From positions 1,005,213 through 1,069,212 of the forward strand of contig CALSQR010000002.1 in assembly GCA_943788505.1 (NCBI GenBank): 64,000 nt of DNA, given 5' to 3'. Shown one piece after another: positions 1 through 9,327 of the stretch. The notes under the pieces are model-generated. The model did no database searches, was not told the DNA's origin, and saw only the letters and a list, made by a program, of their open reading frames with translations. The position numbers and the translations under genes are program-made. Origin of the DNA: an uncultured bacterium. Lineage in GTDB: Bacteria > Bacteroidota > Rhodothermia > Rhodothermales > UBA10348. How positions within the stretch are numbered: position 1 is the first letter of the stretch; the number at the start of each line of letters is the position of its first letter.

Positions 1-539
1 TATTTGATTGCCTTCGGACGCTTGATGAATCGCCCATCAATCGAAAACAAGACGTAGACCCCAGCACCCGAATCGTTTCGGGAGTCATCGTCCTCGCGTG
101 CGCCGGCTGGGAGGTCGATGGCCCGCCAATCCCAGGATAAGACAGGATGGGTGCGCGTGTCCCAATCAAATCCATCTCCATTTCCCTTGTTGATATGGGC
201 TGCTTCGCTGCTGGAAAAGGCCCGAACATATCCATTCCCATTCTCGCGACGTGCTTCGAACCACTCACGGTCATTCATGAATTCGGGCGTGAGGGCTACT
301 AATCGGTCATTGTAAAGTGCGCGCCATTTAGCTGGAATACTTCCACTAGAATAGGATTCAAAATCGTCAATCAAGATTCCGTCAGCTGGCACGGGCCTTT
401 CAGCGGGTGACGAACTCTGCGCTTGCGCGCGTGCCGGCGGCATCATACTGGTCTGCATAAACACCACGACCAGCAGCCATGAGAGGGTGCCGGTATGACG
501 AGTTGTTAATCGAATGAATTTGGGGGTGGTGGGAATCAT
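1..539 (-). CDS. DUF3047-like secreted protein (partial, C-terminus outside window)
   Basis: The reading frame opens at ATG 539-537 and stays open to the window edge, so only about the first 179 residues are present. The N-terminus has a basic stretch, then a hydrophobic segment (LSWLLVVVFMQTSM) and a likely cleavage near PARAQA, so it is probably exported. The mature part begins with IDDFESY and later holds FDWDTRTHPVLSWDWR, an LPAGA turn, an acidic patch, DSGAGVYVLF, and FSIDG. This order resembles the DUF3047 family (one beta-sandwich domain of unknown function). The family assignment is from remembered motif layout. No good Shine-Dalgarno sequence is seen upstream. It diverges from the glycosyltransferase at 720. 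Confidence 0.65.
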   Translation of the reverse strand, partial: MIPTTPKFIRLTTRHTGTLSWLLVVVFMQTSMMPPARAQAQSSSPAERPVPADGILIDDFESYSSGSIPAKWRALYNDRLVALTPEFMNDREWFEARRENGNGYVRAFSSSEAAHINKGNGDGFDWDTRTHPVLSWDWRAIDLPAGAREDDDSRNDSGAGVYVLFSIDGRFIKRPKAIK

Positions 540-719
540 ATAGGGTAAGCCGTTCTCAGAGGCGGTGAAGCAACACGTACCTATGCGATTTACTGCAATC
601 CACATGCCAAAGGGCAAAAAGCGACCAAGAAGGCACAGATCGCATCATTTTCACTCCCGGCACAAATTTGTTGACTAAGTTAGTAGACAATTCTGCTGAA
701 ACTGCCACGTTGGCCACCC

Positions 720-1541
720 ATGTCGAACCAACCGCTCATAAGCTGTGTGATGGTAACCGCTGACCGACACGTTTTGTGTCGCCGAGCCATCAAATCTTAC
801 AACGCTCAAACCTGGGCCAACCGTGAGCTCATCGTTCTCGACAACGGGAACGAGCCTATGGAGTCTCTCTTATCCGATCTCCCCTATGGTCAGGTGGTCT
901 ATCGACACATGCCAAATAACCCGGAAACGACGATCGGAGAGCTTCGCAACCTATCTCTTGAGATGGTCAATGGAGACCTGGTGGTGCCGCAGTGGGATGA
1001 TGATGACTGGTCTGCCCCGGATAGATTAGAACGACAAGCCACCGCATTAGACAGCGAAAGCGCGGATGCTGTCACCCTATATGCAACACTGATGCATGTA
1101 GATGATCCAACATTTTTTGACCATCCGTTTTACGGCCTACTAAAAGGAGGCGTCCCCCCTACGATTCTGCATCGACGAGATGATGAGGTCCGTTTTCCTG
1201 AGCTTCGGCGAACCTCAGATACGACCTACAAAAACGTTTGGAGATCGCGTAACTACCACATTTTGCCTATGAAGGATGCGCATTTACACCTGCGTTATTT
1301 CCACGGCAGCAACCTATGGGAGCAGGACCACTTTCTGCGCCGGATGCGCAACACGCCGAAAGACCTTCTCGCCTACGGATGGCACAAATTTGTTCGTCGC
1401 AACGTGCTCGGACATCCCCGCTTCAATATTTCAGACGAAGCCCGGGCAGCCTTCGAAATCTATCTCGCGCATTCACATGCGTGTGGGATATTCAAGAGCA
1501 CTGACGCAAAAGACATCACTGACGCAGCTACACCGACGTGA
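720..1541 (+). CDS. Glycosyltransferase family 2 (GT-A fold)
   Basis: A 273-residue GT-A glycosyltransferase that should transfer a sugar from a nucleotide-sugar donor. The N-terminus has the Rossmann-like strand pattern PLISCVMVTADR and, at residues 34-43, NRELIVLDNG. The metal and nucleotide-binding DxD region is QWDDDDW at residues 91-97. The protein has no membrane segment, so it is cytosolic or peripheral. The second half, rich in His, Trp and Arg, does not show a known acceptor motif, so the substrate is unknown. The ATG at 720 has no clear ribosome binding site, as is common in Bacteroidota-like genomes. It converges with the HTTM gene, leaving 8 bases between stops. Confidence 0.85.
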   Translation: MSNQPLISCVMVTADRHVLCRRAIKSYNAQTWANRELIVLDNGNEPMESLLSDLPYGQVVYRHMPNNPETTIGELRNLSLEMVNGDLVVPQWDDDDWSAPDRLERQATALDSESADAVTLYATLMHVDDPTFFDHPFYGLLKGGVPPTILHRRDDEVRFPELRRTSDTTYKNVWRSRNYHILPMKDAHLHLRYFHGSNLWEQDHFLRRMRNTPKDLLAYGWHKFVRRNVLGHPRFNISDEARAAFEIYLAHSHACGIFKSTDAKDITDAATPT

Positions 1542-1549
1542 GGAGTAGA

Positions 1550-2425
1550 TTAGCTCTGCGTTATACCAACAACCTTCTCGGGCCAGAATCGGTCGGTGAA
1601 GGCGCCCCAAGGGAGGGCTAGCAAAAGGAGTTCCATGACTGACAATTGGAACAGGATGTCCATCGTAATCCAGATACCGATGTGTAGACCCAGAATCCCC
1701 CAGACAACGGGAATGCGGGTTTTTTTGAACCATATGAGCCAAGCGAACGCTTCAGTCAGCAGGCCAATGGCCAGAAAGGCCGTCGCTATCCACCAGTTAG
1801 ACAGCGCCAGTTCTTGAAGCACGTTCAGCTCAACAAAACCTGAGCGAGCGATTTCGTCGACCGCCTTCTCATTGATCCACATCCATAGGTTATGTCCATC
1901 AGGCCACGTGATGCCTCGCGCTACTAATTTTGAGATAGCCGCCGACGTGTAGCCTAGCCCGATAAAGAAGTAAGAAAAGCCCAGAGCGAACCTGCCTTTG
2001 CTGGTTCGCTCTGGAAAAAACAACTCCGCCAGGGCAAACCCGAGCAGCCCCATCCCGACTAGATTGGAACTGTGAGGAATTTCTCCCAGTGTGAACCTCG
2101 CAGCGTACTGAAAGAGCAGCAATACGAACGCAACCGAATACCACCACTTTCCTAATCGGAAAAATCCGGCCACGATCATCGCCGTTATGAGGCCAGCATT
2201 CCAGATGGGTAGCGAATTTCCATGCATGAATGAGATGTCCAACCAGTTGGCAAGGCCAAGCTCAAGAACAACGTCTCCAATGCGCAGTGTGTAGAGCCCC
2301 CAATACCAGGCCAACGAAAGAACACCGTAGCAGATAAAGAGCTCAAAGGCGCGCCGAAATATTCGCTGCCCCCGAGAGTCCGGATCGTCGAACCCGAATA
2401 AATTGTCAGAAAGATTCCAGTTCAT
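1550..2425 (-). CDS. HTTM-like polytopic membrane protein
   Basis: A 291-residue integral membrane protein with about seven to eight hydrophobic segments (for example YGVLSLAWYWGLY, IWNAGLITAMIVAGFF, YSVAFVLLLFQYAARF, GMGLLGFALAELFF, FSYFFIGLGYTSAAISKL, IATAFLAIGLLTEAFAWLIWF). The aromatic-rich helices and the sequence SKLVARGITWPDGHNLWMWI resemble HTTM proteins, the membrane domain shared with vitamin K-dependent gamma-carboxylase. I see no catalytic residues that settle a reaction. Its start overlaps the stop of the upstream gene by four bases (ATGA), so the two are translationally coupled and probably work together. Confidence 0.6.
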   Translation of the reverse strand: MNWNLSDNLFGFDDPDSRGQRIFRRAFELFICYGVLSLAWYWGLYTLRIGDVVLELGLANWLDISFMHGNSLPIWNAGLITAMIVAGFFRLGKWWYSVAFVLLLFQYAARFTLGEIPHSSNLVGMGLLGFALAELFFPERTSKGRFALGFSYFFIGLGYTSAAISKLVARGITWPDGHNLWMWINEKAVDEIARSGFVELNVLQELALSNWWIATAFLAIGLLTEAFAWLIWFKKTRIPVVWGILGLHIGIWITMDILFQLSVMELLLLALPWGAFTDRFWPEKVVGITQS

Positions 2426-2916
2426 GGCACGAGCACCGGATTGAGGCTTCCAATTCCTGGCTCAATGCCCGTTCCAACAATGACGTACGGCGTCGCTTGT
2501 ATGTCCACATCGTTGCTTTCGGTCAGGCGAGCCTGAACCCGAAAGACCTGTAGTCTGATCGGATCAGCTTCCCGATTGGAGAGGAGCATCAGAGAAAGCG
2601 CTCCAACCCTATCGGTGCTCCAAGTTTGTGTTTTCGAGACGAAATTAGCGAGATCAATGGGGTCTACACCGTTTGTTGCCACGCCATAGGGCAACCCTGG
2701 CATGTCATCTAGCGCTACGGGCGACCACGAAATAGAATCACTATCTGGAATTTCTCGAACCAGGGCCCTGGACCAAGGATTGCCCCCTTGGGAAAACATC
2801 GGATAGATGCTAAATGGCCAAAACTCTCCCAGATGGGTTGCCACCGTGACGGCATAGACCGCTAAAACCGCCAGGAGGACGGTTCGTGCTTTCTTCGTCA
2901 GTGATTTGCCCTTCAT
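2422..2916 (-). CDS. Membrane-anchored hypothetical protein, partner of the HTTM-like protein
   Basis: A 164-residue protein with one N-terminal hydrophobic segment (TVLLAVLAVYAVTVATHLGEFW, residues 13-34) and a soluble remainder expected in the periplasm. The segment FWPFSIYPMFSQG just after the helix resembles short partner proteins encoded next to HTTM proteins, in which a WPF-YPMF turn follows the anchor. No enzyme motif is seen. The gene ends inside the start of the HTTM-like gene (ATGA overlap). Its promoter must lie in the 99-base gap shared with the divergent operon at 3016. Function unknown; the pairing is the best clue. Confidence 0.6.
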   Translation of the reverse strand: MKGKSLTKKARTVLLAVLAVYAVTVATHLGEFWPFSIYPMFSQGGNPWSRALVREIPDSDSISWSPVALDDMPGLPYGVATNGVDPIDLANFVSKTQTWSTDRVGALSLMLLSNREADPIRLQVFRVQARLTESNDVDIQATPYVIVGTGIEPGIGSLNPVLVP

Positions 2917-3015
2917 TGGAATGGAACGTTGTAGATTGAGAGTTATCCTGGGTCTTTTCGTCGGAAGAAACAGGAATCGCGTCTATCCTCATTATTAGCA
3001 GAGGACATTAACAGG

Positions 3016-4095
3016 TTGAATCGCCTGCAGTCCACCAAAGCTACCCTGGAGCGCTTTGCTGCTTCCCGAACCGGACAACGCCTCATGAAGGCAGTCCGTT
3101 TCCTGTTCGGTGCAGCTGTTGTCGCAATCCTGTTCCGATCGCTTTCAGGCATCGGGTGGAGCAATCTCCTTAGCGAGATGCCGCGAACGCCGTGGTTCTA
3201 TGTGATCGTGGTGCTAATGTACTTCCTGCTGCCCATTTTTGAGACGATCATCTACAGCCATTTCCTTCCCGCGAAGCGAAGTGCCCTATTGTCCGTCTTC
3301 ATTCGGAAGAAGGTCCTAAATATGGACCTTATGGGCTACTCAGGTGAAGTATACTTCCTGATCTGGGTGAAGGAAAAATTGGGAATCGCGCGCAGCACTG
3401 TCCTGCGAATTCTGATCGACATGGGGATCACCTCCTCAATGGGTGCCTTGACGGCAAGTGGCTTGTTGGTTGGTTTCCTGCTTTTTTTCGATGTCCTTCC
3501 ATTGGATCTGCTCCTTGGGGACACAGATCGGGCCGTACTGTTTGGATCGCTGCTCATTATTGCTGTCATCGCCTTGGCGGGGTATCAGTTTAGGCATACC
3601 CTATTTAAGCTCCCGGGGAAGACGATCTTGGCGCTCTATGCTGCGCATTTTAGCCGATTTATTGTGATATACATTCTGCAGATCCTGCAGTGGTGGGTGG
3701 TGCTGCCGGATGTTTCCTTCGTTGTTTGGGGGACAATGCTGGCTATTTGGACGGTCACTAATCGTTTGCCCTTTCTCATGACTCGGGATCTCGTAGCTAT
3801 CGCCTTGATACTCGAATTGCCTAGTGAGATGCTGGCTGGTGTTGAAACGGCCATTGCAGCCATGCTGCTCACCCGAATTGCATCGGACCGCATTCTGGGC
3901 CTCTCATTCTTTGTGCCGCTTTCCTTGGCATCTGGCAGTCAGAATGCACGTCGAAATGCACAGGGTGCATGGATGCTTGATGCAGATGATGAGGGTGGTG
4001 CTCAGAGCTTGAGACCGAAGAAGCCGGTCGGCAAACCTGCCTCCAGTGAAACGGAAACCAACCTATCGGCGACTAAGAGCGACCACGATGCCTGA
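3016..4095 (+). CDS. Polytopic membrane protein of a glycosyltransferase operon (flippase-like?)
   Basis: A 359-residue membrane protein with about eight hydrophobic helices between residues 30 and 310 and a soluble, charged C-terminal tail. The pattern VLNMDLMGYSGEVYF followed by a helix pair loosely recalls the lysylphosphatidylglycerol synthase membrane domain (UPF0104, also called flippase-like), but the match is weak. The frame opens with TTG at 3016, preceded by GAGGA ten bases upstream; an internal ATG at 3085 is the alternative. The stop overlaps the next gene's ATG (4088) by eight bases, so it is co-translated with two glycosyltransferases. A role in moving or extending a lipid-linked sugar is inferred from this. 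Confidence 0.6.
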   Translation: MNRLQSTKATLERFAASRTGQRLMKAVRFLFGAAVVAILFRSLSGIGWSNLLSEMPRTPWFYVIVVLMYFLLPIFETIIYSHFLPAKRSALLSVFIRKKVLNMDLMGYSGEVYFLIWVKEKLGIARSTVLRILIDMGITSSMGALTASGLLVGFLLFFDVLPLDLLLGDTDRAVLFGSLLIIAVIALAGYQFRHTLFKLPGKTILALYAAHFSRFIVIYILQILQWWVVLPDVSFVVWGTMLAIWTVTNRLPFLMTRDLVAIALILELPSEMLAGVETAIAAMLLTRIASDRILGLSFFVPLSLASGSQNARRNAQGAWMLDADDEGGAQSLRPKKPVGKPASSETETNLSATKSDHDA

Positions 4096-5275
4096 TTCTC
4101 GCTCTCTCATATCGCACTTGGACGTTCCTACTGTAGACAAGCGAATTGCTTTGTTTACCGGTGCCTACAACCACGTAGTAGATGGGGTGGCTCTCACCTT
4201 GAACCGTTTAGTCTCTTATCTGGAGGCAGGAGATGTTCCTGTTCATGTTTTTGCGCCCAGCATCGAAAACCCTCCTATCGAGCATGCTGGAACGATGACG
4301 GAGGTCCCTTCAATCCCAATGCAAGGGCGACCCGAATACCGGGTTTCCATGGGAATGGGGCCAAATGCGATTGAGATCCTAGATCGATTCAAACCTACAC
4401 TTGTGCATATCGCCACTCCCGATGTACTCGGCCTAGAGGCGCTCATTTATGCTCGTATAAGGAAGATTCCTGTCGTGGCCTCCTACCACACTCATTTTGG
4501 TTCTTATCTCGAATATTATGGCCTTTCCTGGGCTGAACGAATGATGTGGTCCTATCTGAGGAAGTTTTATTCGAAGTGTGAGCACCTCTACGTCCCCTCT
4601 CGCTCGATGGCGGATGTGCTCGCTGAGCACGGCATTCACGAAGGAGTCGAGCTCTGGCCGCGAGGAGTTGATATCCAGTTGTTCGAACCTGGAATGCGAT
4701 CGATGCAATGGCGTCGTGAACAAGGGTTTGCCGATGACGACATAGTGATCAGCTTCGTGTCTCGTCTCGTTGTTGAAAAAGGCCTGGACATTTTTGCTGA
4801 TGTGATGAATCGCCTCAAGGCAGACGGTCTCTCGGTTAGATGCATGGTTGTTGGAGAGGGACCCGCTCGGGCAATGATCGAAGACGAGGTCAGTGGAGCC
4901 GTGTTCTTGGGTCACTTGAAAGGGTTCGATCTCGCTCGCGCCTACGCATCATCCGATGTATTCCTGTTTCCTTCAGAAACGGAGACGTTCGGCAACGTAA
5001 CCCTAGAATCAATGGCCAGCGGTGTCCCTGCCGTGTGTGCTGATGCCACGGGTAGCAGATCCTTGGTTCTCGACGGTAAAACCGGATTTCTGGCACCTCC
5101 GCGTGATGTAGATGCCTTTACCGAACGAGTTCGCCAACTGGTGTGCGATGCTGATCTTCGAAGGCGCATGAGCATAGCCTCCCGCGCCGAGGCAGAAACC
5201 TACAGCTGGCGGCTCATTTTGGGTCGTATCAATGCCTTCTATGATCGTGTCCTGACTGAAAGGGCTGCCTCATGA
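4088..5275 (+). CDS. GT-B glycosyltransferase (GT4 family)
   Basis: About 395 residues, a two-Rossmann GT-B retaining glycosyltransferase. The acceptor half starts RIALFTGAYNHVVDGVA and contains VVASYHTHFGSYLEYYG; the donor half has SFVSRLVVEKGLDIFADV and the E-x7-E motif in ETFGNVTLESMASGVP. The layout is like lipid mannosyl- or quinovosyltransferases (PimB, MgtA, SqdX), so a lipid or polyprenyl acceptor is plausible but unproven. The frame is open further upstream (to 4046), but ATG 4088 is chosen because family proteins begin just before the RIALF strand and this ATG overlaps the previous stop. The stop overlaps the next start by four bases. Confidence 0.85.
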   Translation: MPDSRSLISHLDVPTVDKRIALFTGAYNHVVDGVALTLNRLVSYLEAGDVPVHVFAPSIENPPIEHAGTMTEVPSIPMQGRPEYRVSMGMGPNAIEILDRFKPTLVHIATPDVLGLEALIYARIRKIPVVASYHTHFGSYLEYYGLSWAERMMWSYLRKFYSKCEHLYVPSRSMADVLAEHGIHEGVELWPRGVDIQLFEPGMRSMQWRREQGFADDDIVISFVSRLVVEKGLDIFADVMNRLKADGLSVRCMVVGEGPARAMIEDEVSGAVFLGHLKGFDLARAYASSDVFLFPSETETFGNVTLESMASGVPAVCADATGSRSLVLDGKTGFLAPPRDVDAFTERVRQLVCDADLRRRMSIASRAEAETYSWRLILGRINAFYDRVLTERAAS

Positions 5276-6414
5276 GCTTGCGTCTTGTTTTTGTATCCCA
5301 CTCCTTCTCGCCTCCCGACAAACCGCTCACAAACGTCGGGGGCATGCAGCGCGTCGCGATGGAGCTTGACGCTGCCGTGCGACGTGTCGAGGCAGACGAG
5401 GGCTCACTGGAATACGACGCTCTCTTTCTTGAGGCTAGCTGGAAGTGGGTTCACGTGCTTGCCGTTCCGTTCTTACTCAGAACCTGGATTACCCTTCGCC
5501 GACGGATCCGCAGAGGAGAAGTAGATATCATCCTGTTTTCTAGTATGGTAACGGCGGCCTTGGCCGTTCCATTGAAAAAACAGTTGCGAAAGCACGGCGT
5601 GAAGGCCGCGGCCATCGTTCACGGCCAAGATGTGACGAAGCCGGTCAAGGTGTATCAGAACTTCGTTCCGCGCGTCTTTGATGCGCTTGATCTGGTGATG
5701 CCTGTTAGCGGCCCCACAAGTGAAGCATGCCAGGAGCGCGGGCTCCCGCCATCAAAGTGCTCCGTGGTCCACAACGGTGTGCAGCTCGATCGATTTCCGA
5801 TTCCGACCGCCCGGGCGGGAGCCCGCGCGAATCAACCTTTTCGAGCTGATCTCGGCGAAGACGCGATTCTCCTCTGCTCTGTCGGGCGACAGGTGAAACG
5901 TAAAGGGTTTGCGTGGTTTATCGAACATGTCATGCCGAAGCTACCCGACCATGTACATTACTGGCTCGGTGGAGATGGTCCAGAAGGAGAGGCCATTCAG
6001 GCCGCGATCGATGCCAACCAGCTAGGCGGTCGCGTACGTCTTCTGGGGCGGCTGGGAGACAAGAAATTGAAGGATCTCTATCAAGGAGCGGACCTGTTTA
6101 TCATGCCCAATATCCCCGTTCCGGGAGATATGGAAGGATTTGGCATCGTAATGCTCGAAGCCGCTATCAACGGGCTACCTACCGTCGCTGCCCGTCTGGA
6201 AGGCATCAAAGAAGTGATCACCGACGGCCAGAACGGGTGGTTTGTAGAAACCGGTGATGTTCAGGGGTACCTCGATCGCATCCTACGCCTGACAAATAAT
6301 CGAGCCGACCTGGCTTCTTTATCGCTCAGCGCCCGCGAGCACGTTGCCTCCACATTTGGTTGGGACGCCGTTGCTCGGCAGTATCTAAATAATCTGAAGA
6401 CTCGGGTCGGCTGA
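5272..6414 (+). CDS. GT-B glycosyltransferase (GT4 family)
   Basis: A 380-residue GT4 glycosyltransferase and the third gene of the operon. The N-terminus is RLVFVSHSFSP with a GGMQRVAMEL loop, typical of GT-B enzymes that bind the acceptor in the first domain. The donor domain holds LLCSVGRQVKRKGFAWFIEHVMP, YWLGGDGPEG, and the E-x7-E signature in EGFGIVMLEAAINGLPTVA. No membrane span is present. Start ATG 5272 overlaps the preceding stop (ATGA). Donor and acceptor cannot be told from sequence. Two GT4 enzymes with a membrane protein suggest stepwise synthesis of a glycolipid or surface glycan. Confidence 0.87.
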   Translation: MSLRLVFVSHSFSPPDKPLTNVGGMQRVAMELDAAVRRVEADEGSLEYDALFLEASWKWVHVLAVPFLLRTWITLRRRIRRGEVDIILFSSMVTAALAVPLKKQLRKHGVKAAAIVHGQDVTKPVKVYQNFVPRVFDALDLVMPVSGPTSEACQERGLPPSKCSVVHNGVQLDRFPIPTARAGARANQPFRADLGEDAILLCSVGRQVKRKGFAWFIEHVMPKLPDHVHYWLGGDGPEGEAIQAAIDANQLGGRVRLLGRLGDKKLKDLYQGADLFIMPNIPVPGDMEGFGIVMLEAAINGLPTVAARLEGIKEVITDGQNGWFVETGDVQGYLDRILRLTNNRADLASLSLSAREHVASTFGWDAVARQYLNNLKTRVG

Positions 6415-6474
6415 AGCGCCCCTCATCCTCGCGGCTTGGCCAGTCTTCATGCGTAGGATTGTCGCCCCGGATGG

Positions 6475-8970
6475 CTAGCTCTTGTCACGCCCTTCTAGAA
6501 CCTGCAGCAGCGCTGGGAGGAAGAGTAATGCAGCAGCCAAGGTCGCGCCTATTCCAAGAACCGCCAGCAGACCGATCGACTCGAGGCCCGGGTGGAAACT
6601 GAGCAGCAGTCCCGCAAAGCCCATCATGGTTGTGAGTGACCCCATGGCCACATGTTCACCCGTACTGCGCAGGACCGACATGATTGAGCCTTTTCCTTGC
6701 TCCATATATCGATGAACAAGGTGCACACCAGCATCATTACCAATGCCCAGAACAGCAGGTAAGACGATCAGGTTGTAAAAGTTGAGCCGGGCGCCAAACA
6801 ATTCCACCAGGAGAAGCATCCACAGCAATCCGACCATAAGTGGAAGCAAGGCAAGCAACGCCCAACGAACGGTCATGAAATTGATGAACATCAGCACGAC
6901 CACAATCAGAAGCGTCGCCAGCACCATCCATGGGGCTTCTGCCCGCATCAGTTTCAGCATATCGGCAGCAACGAGAGAGGTCGAACCGGCGTGATACTCG
7001 GTCCCATCCGCTGTGGTGATCGTCCCCACATCATCAGAAAAGGCCATGGACTCTCGACCATCGGAGAGACTGTGCAGCGGGTAGATGATCACGAAATTAC
7101 CCAGTTCACCAGATTTGGACGTGAACTGCTTACGGAGAAACTCAGGAACTTCTTCAAAGTCTAGCGGCCGATTCGTGGAAGCAGCCCGTCGAAGCCGATC
7201 CATATCCTCGGACTCGTCCTGAACCAAGTACTTGTCAGCTAACTGCTCGCGAATGCTAGCCAGTCGGGCAAGGCGCTCGGCTTGGGCCTCGGCTTCCATC
7301 GGGAATCGATCTTGAAGGGACTCAACTCGATTGATGGTTGGCGAAAGTGTATCCGCTTCAATGCGACGATTCAGCTCGGCCGTGATCGGCGCAATTTCTT
7401 CTGGTGAGTCCACCACAACGTACGCTGGATTGCGCCGGCGTTTATCGTTGTACACCTTCCGCAAAATATCGCGGCGAGCCTCATATTCTGTGTAGGTCGG
7501 CTCGAGTTCTCCAAAGCGATATTCGAACCCTACTCGGGGTAAGAAGGCGAGCGCCAAAATCACTGTTAGAATACTACCTGCCAGGATGGGCCGAGCGGCT
7601 GGAAAACGGGTATTGCTTCCGGATGACGCACGGGGGATCGTTCCAGCTGCCAAATTCAAGAGACGGAATCGTTCGAAGATAGAGAGCAATGCTGGCATCA
7701 CAATCAGCATCGCAGCCAAGGCAAATATGATTCCCGAACCAGCAATGAAACCAAACTGTGAGAACCCCCTGAAATCAGCCACTACGAGCACAAAAAGAGC
7801 AAGAGAAGTTGTCAGGGCCCCAATCGTAATGGCTTGGCCTGTACTGGCAAATGTCTCCTCGGCCGCGTCGATCACCGTTTTCCCACTTGCTCGTTCTTCC
7901 GAGTACCGGGCATAGAAATGGATTCCGAAATCGATACCTAGTCCAAAAAGAACAAGACCCAACGTAGATGTCATCAGGTTAAGCTCACCATACGTCAGCA
8001 TAGCCAAACCAAATGTCCAAGAAAGACTCATGAGAAGCGGCAAGCCAACAAGAATCGCCAGCACCGGCGCACGTGCTAGCTCGGCAAGCAACACACGCAG
8101 GTTAAAAGTTCGCCCTACTCTAGCGGAATAGGATTTATAGACGAAATAAAGCAACACTAAAAGCAGAACGGCCATCACGCCTGACCCGAACGAATCCAAT
8201 ACGTCCTCTTGAATGGTCTCGATTTCGGTCATCTGTCGATACAGCCGACCGGCAGTAACCGTCTCCATCTGAGGATGGAAAGAAGCTGGATCTGTTTCTG
8301 CGATCGCGCGATCCATCGCATCGTAAGCATTGCGGATGAACGCTACGTCGGAAGACGCTTCTGCCGGGAAAAAGCGAAGGACCATCGTGAGACTGTCTTC
8401 GGAAATCGGATATTCGCGAGAAACGATCTCGTTGTAAATGGCCTCAAGCTCCACCGCAACCGAATCAGTTTCCTCTTCTTCGTCATCCTCCAGATCAAAA
8501 AACATGGGATTGGCATCGAGCCGGGCATCTACGATTTTGTCGTCTAACCACGATTCTACCAGATCAAGCTCAGCCGGTGTCGCGAAATAGAGCGCGTTGT
8601 CCTTCAGGAATTCGGTGTCCTTACGGTATTCAACCCGTTGGAAAGCCTGCTCTCCGGTTTCTGGGTCAACGATGGCTAGGACTTGGGGTATGAGCGCTTC
8701 AGCAAATGATCGGTTCGCATCGAACGAGGGGCTTTCTATGGCAATAGCTGCTTCACTCTCTCCACCAACCGTCTCCCGAAGCCTCTCGAGAGCCTGTGCA
8801 CTGGGATATTCCGGTGGAATCAGATTGGCCAGATCCGTGTCTATGCGCAGGTTTACCGCCTGCTGCACGCCTAATAATGACAGTATCAGAGCAATACCAA
8901 CCACCCAAAACGGATGACGGACAACTCCCCGGATGAAGGGGCGCAATCCCTGGAAAAGGCGATGCATCAT
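6475..8970 (-). CDS. MMPL/RND-superfamily exporter
   Basis: An 831-residue predicted RND-superfamily exporter. It has the classic two-fold layout: one N-terminal helix (residues 17-37), a periplasmic domain of about 220 residues, a block of five helices (about 262-440, with LGLVLFGLGIDFGIHFYARY), a second helix and periplasmic domain, then a second block of helices (about 660-825, with LPAVLGIGNDAGVHLVHRYME). The GxGxDxxxH-like sequences in both helix blocks match the proton-relay helix of MMPL transporters. Substrates of relatives are lipids or hopanoids (HpnN), but nothing nearby identifies the cargo. It is convergent with the glycosyltransferase operon and stands alone on its strand. Confidence 0.85.
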   Translation of the reverse strand: MMHRLFQGLRPFIRGVVRHPFWVVGIALILSLLGVQQAVNLRIDTDLANLIPPEYPSAQALERLRETVGGESEAAIAIESPSFDANRSFAEALIPQVLAIVDPETGEQAFQRVEYRKDTEFLKDNALYFATPAELDLVESWLDDKIVDARLDANPMFFDLEDDEEEETDSVAVELEAIYNEIVSREYPISEDSLTMVLRFFPAEASSDVAFIRNAYDAMDRAIAETDPASFHPQMETVTAGRLYRQMTEIETIQEDVLDSFGSGVMAVLLLVLLYFVYKSYSARVGRTFNLRVLLAELARAPVLAILVGLPLLMSLSWTFGLAMLTYGELNLMTSTLGLVLFGLGIDFGIHFYARYSEERASGKTVIDAAEETFASTGQAITIGALTTSLALFVLVVADFRGFSQFGFIAGSGIIFALAAMLIVMPALLSIFERFRLLNLAAGTIPRASSGSNTRFPAARPILAGSILTVILALAFLPRVGFEYRFGELEPTYTEYEARRDILRKVYNDKRRRNPAYVVVDSPEEIAPITAELNRRIEADTLSPTINRVESLQDRFPMEAEAQAERLARLASIREQLADKYLVQDESEDMDRLRRAASTNRPLDFEEVPEFLRKQFTSKSGELGNFVIIYPLHSLSDGRESMAFSDDVGTITTADGTEYHAGSTSLVAADMLKLMRAEAPWMVLATLLIVVVLMFINFMTVRWALLALLPLMVGLLWMLLLVELFGARLNFYNLIVLPAVLGIGNDAGVHLVHRYMEQGKGSIMSVLRSTGEHVAMGSLTTMMGFAGLLLSFHPGLESIGLLAVLGIGATLAAALLFLPALLQVLEGRDKS

Positions 8971-9327
8971 GACTCGGTCGCGATGAGGGGTGGAGGCAGA
9001 ATGGAGACGGAAAGGCAGGGCAACTCAAACTTACCCTGCAGATCCTGACTGCGAGTCGAACACCGAATCCCCGGCGAATGTTCGGCATCGCAACGGCTTG
9101 GAATTAGGGCAGCAGCGGTAGCAGGCCAACTACCTGCCAAGGGCCGGCCATTGCTATCAGGCACCGTATTACCTTTCAGAACAGAAGCGTACCGTCCGTT
9201 TTTCACTGGCAATCCGCCAAAGCGTACCTTTGCGTTGCCGTAGGTTTGGGTTGACGAGCTCAGCGGCAGGACTGATATGAAATCGCATCTGCCTTCTGAA
9301 GCAGCTACTCGCCTAGAATCCAGGAAA
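8971..9327. other. Non-coding gap between divergent MMPL exporter and MaoC gene
   Basis: A 357-base gap. A minus-strand open frame of 126 codons spans it, but the translation is low-complexity Ser/Pro/Leu/Arg-rich without any domain, and its start lies inside the MaoC gene. I treat it as non-coding. It should contain the two divergent promoters; the only local structure seen is a short inverted repeat GGTAG-N8-CTACC near 9117-9134. No tRNA or terminator is visible. Confidence 0.5.
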
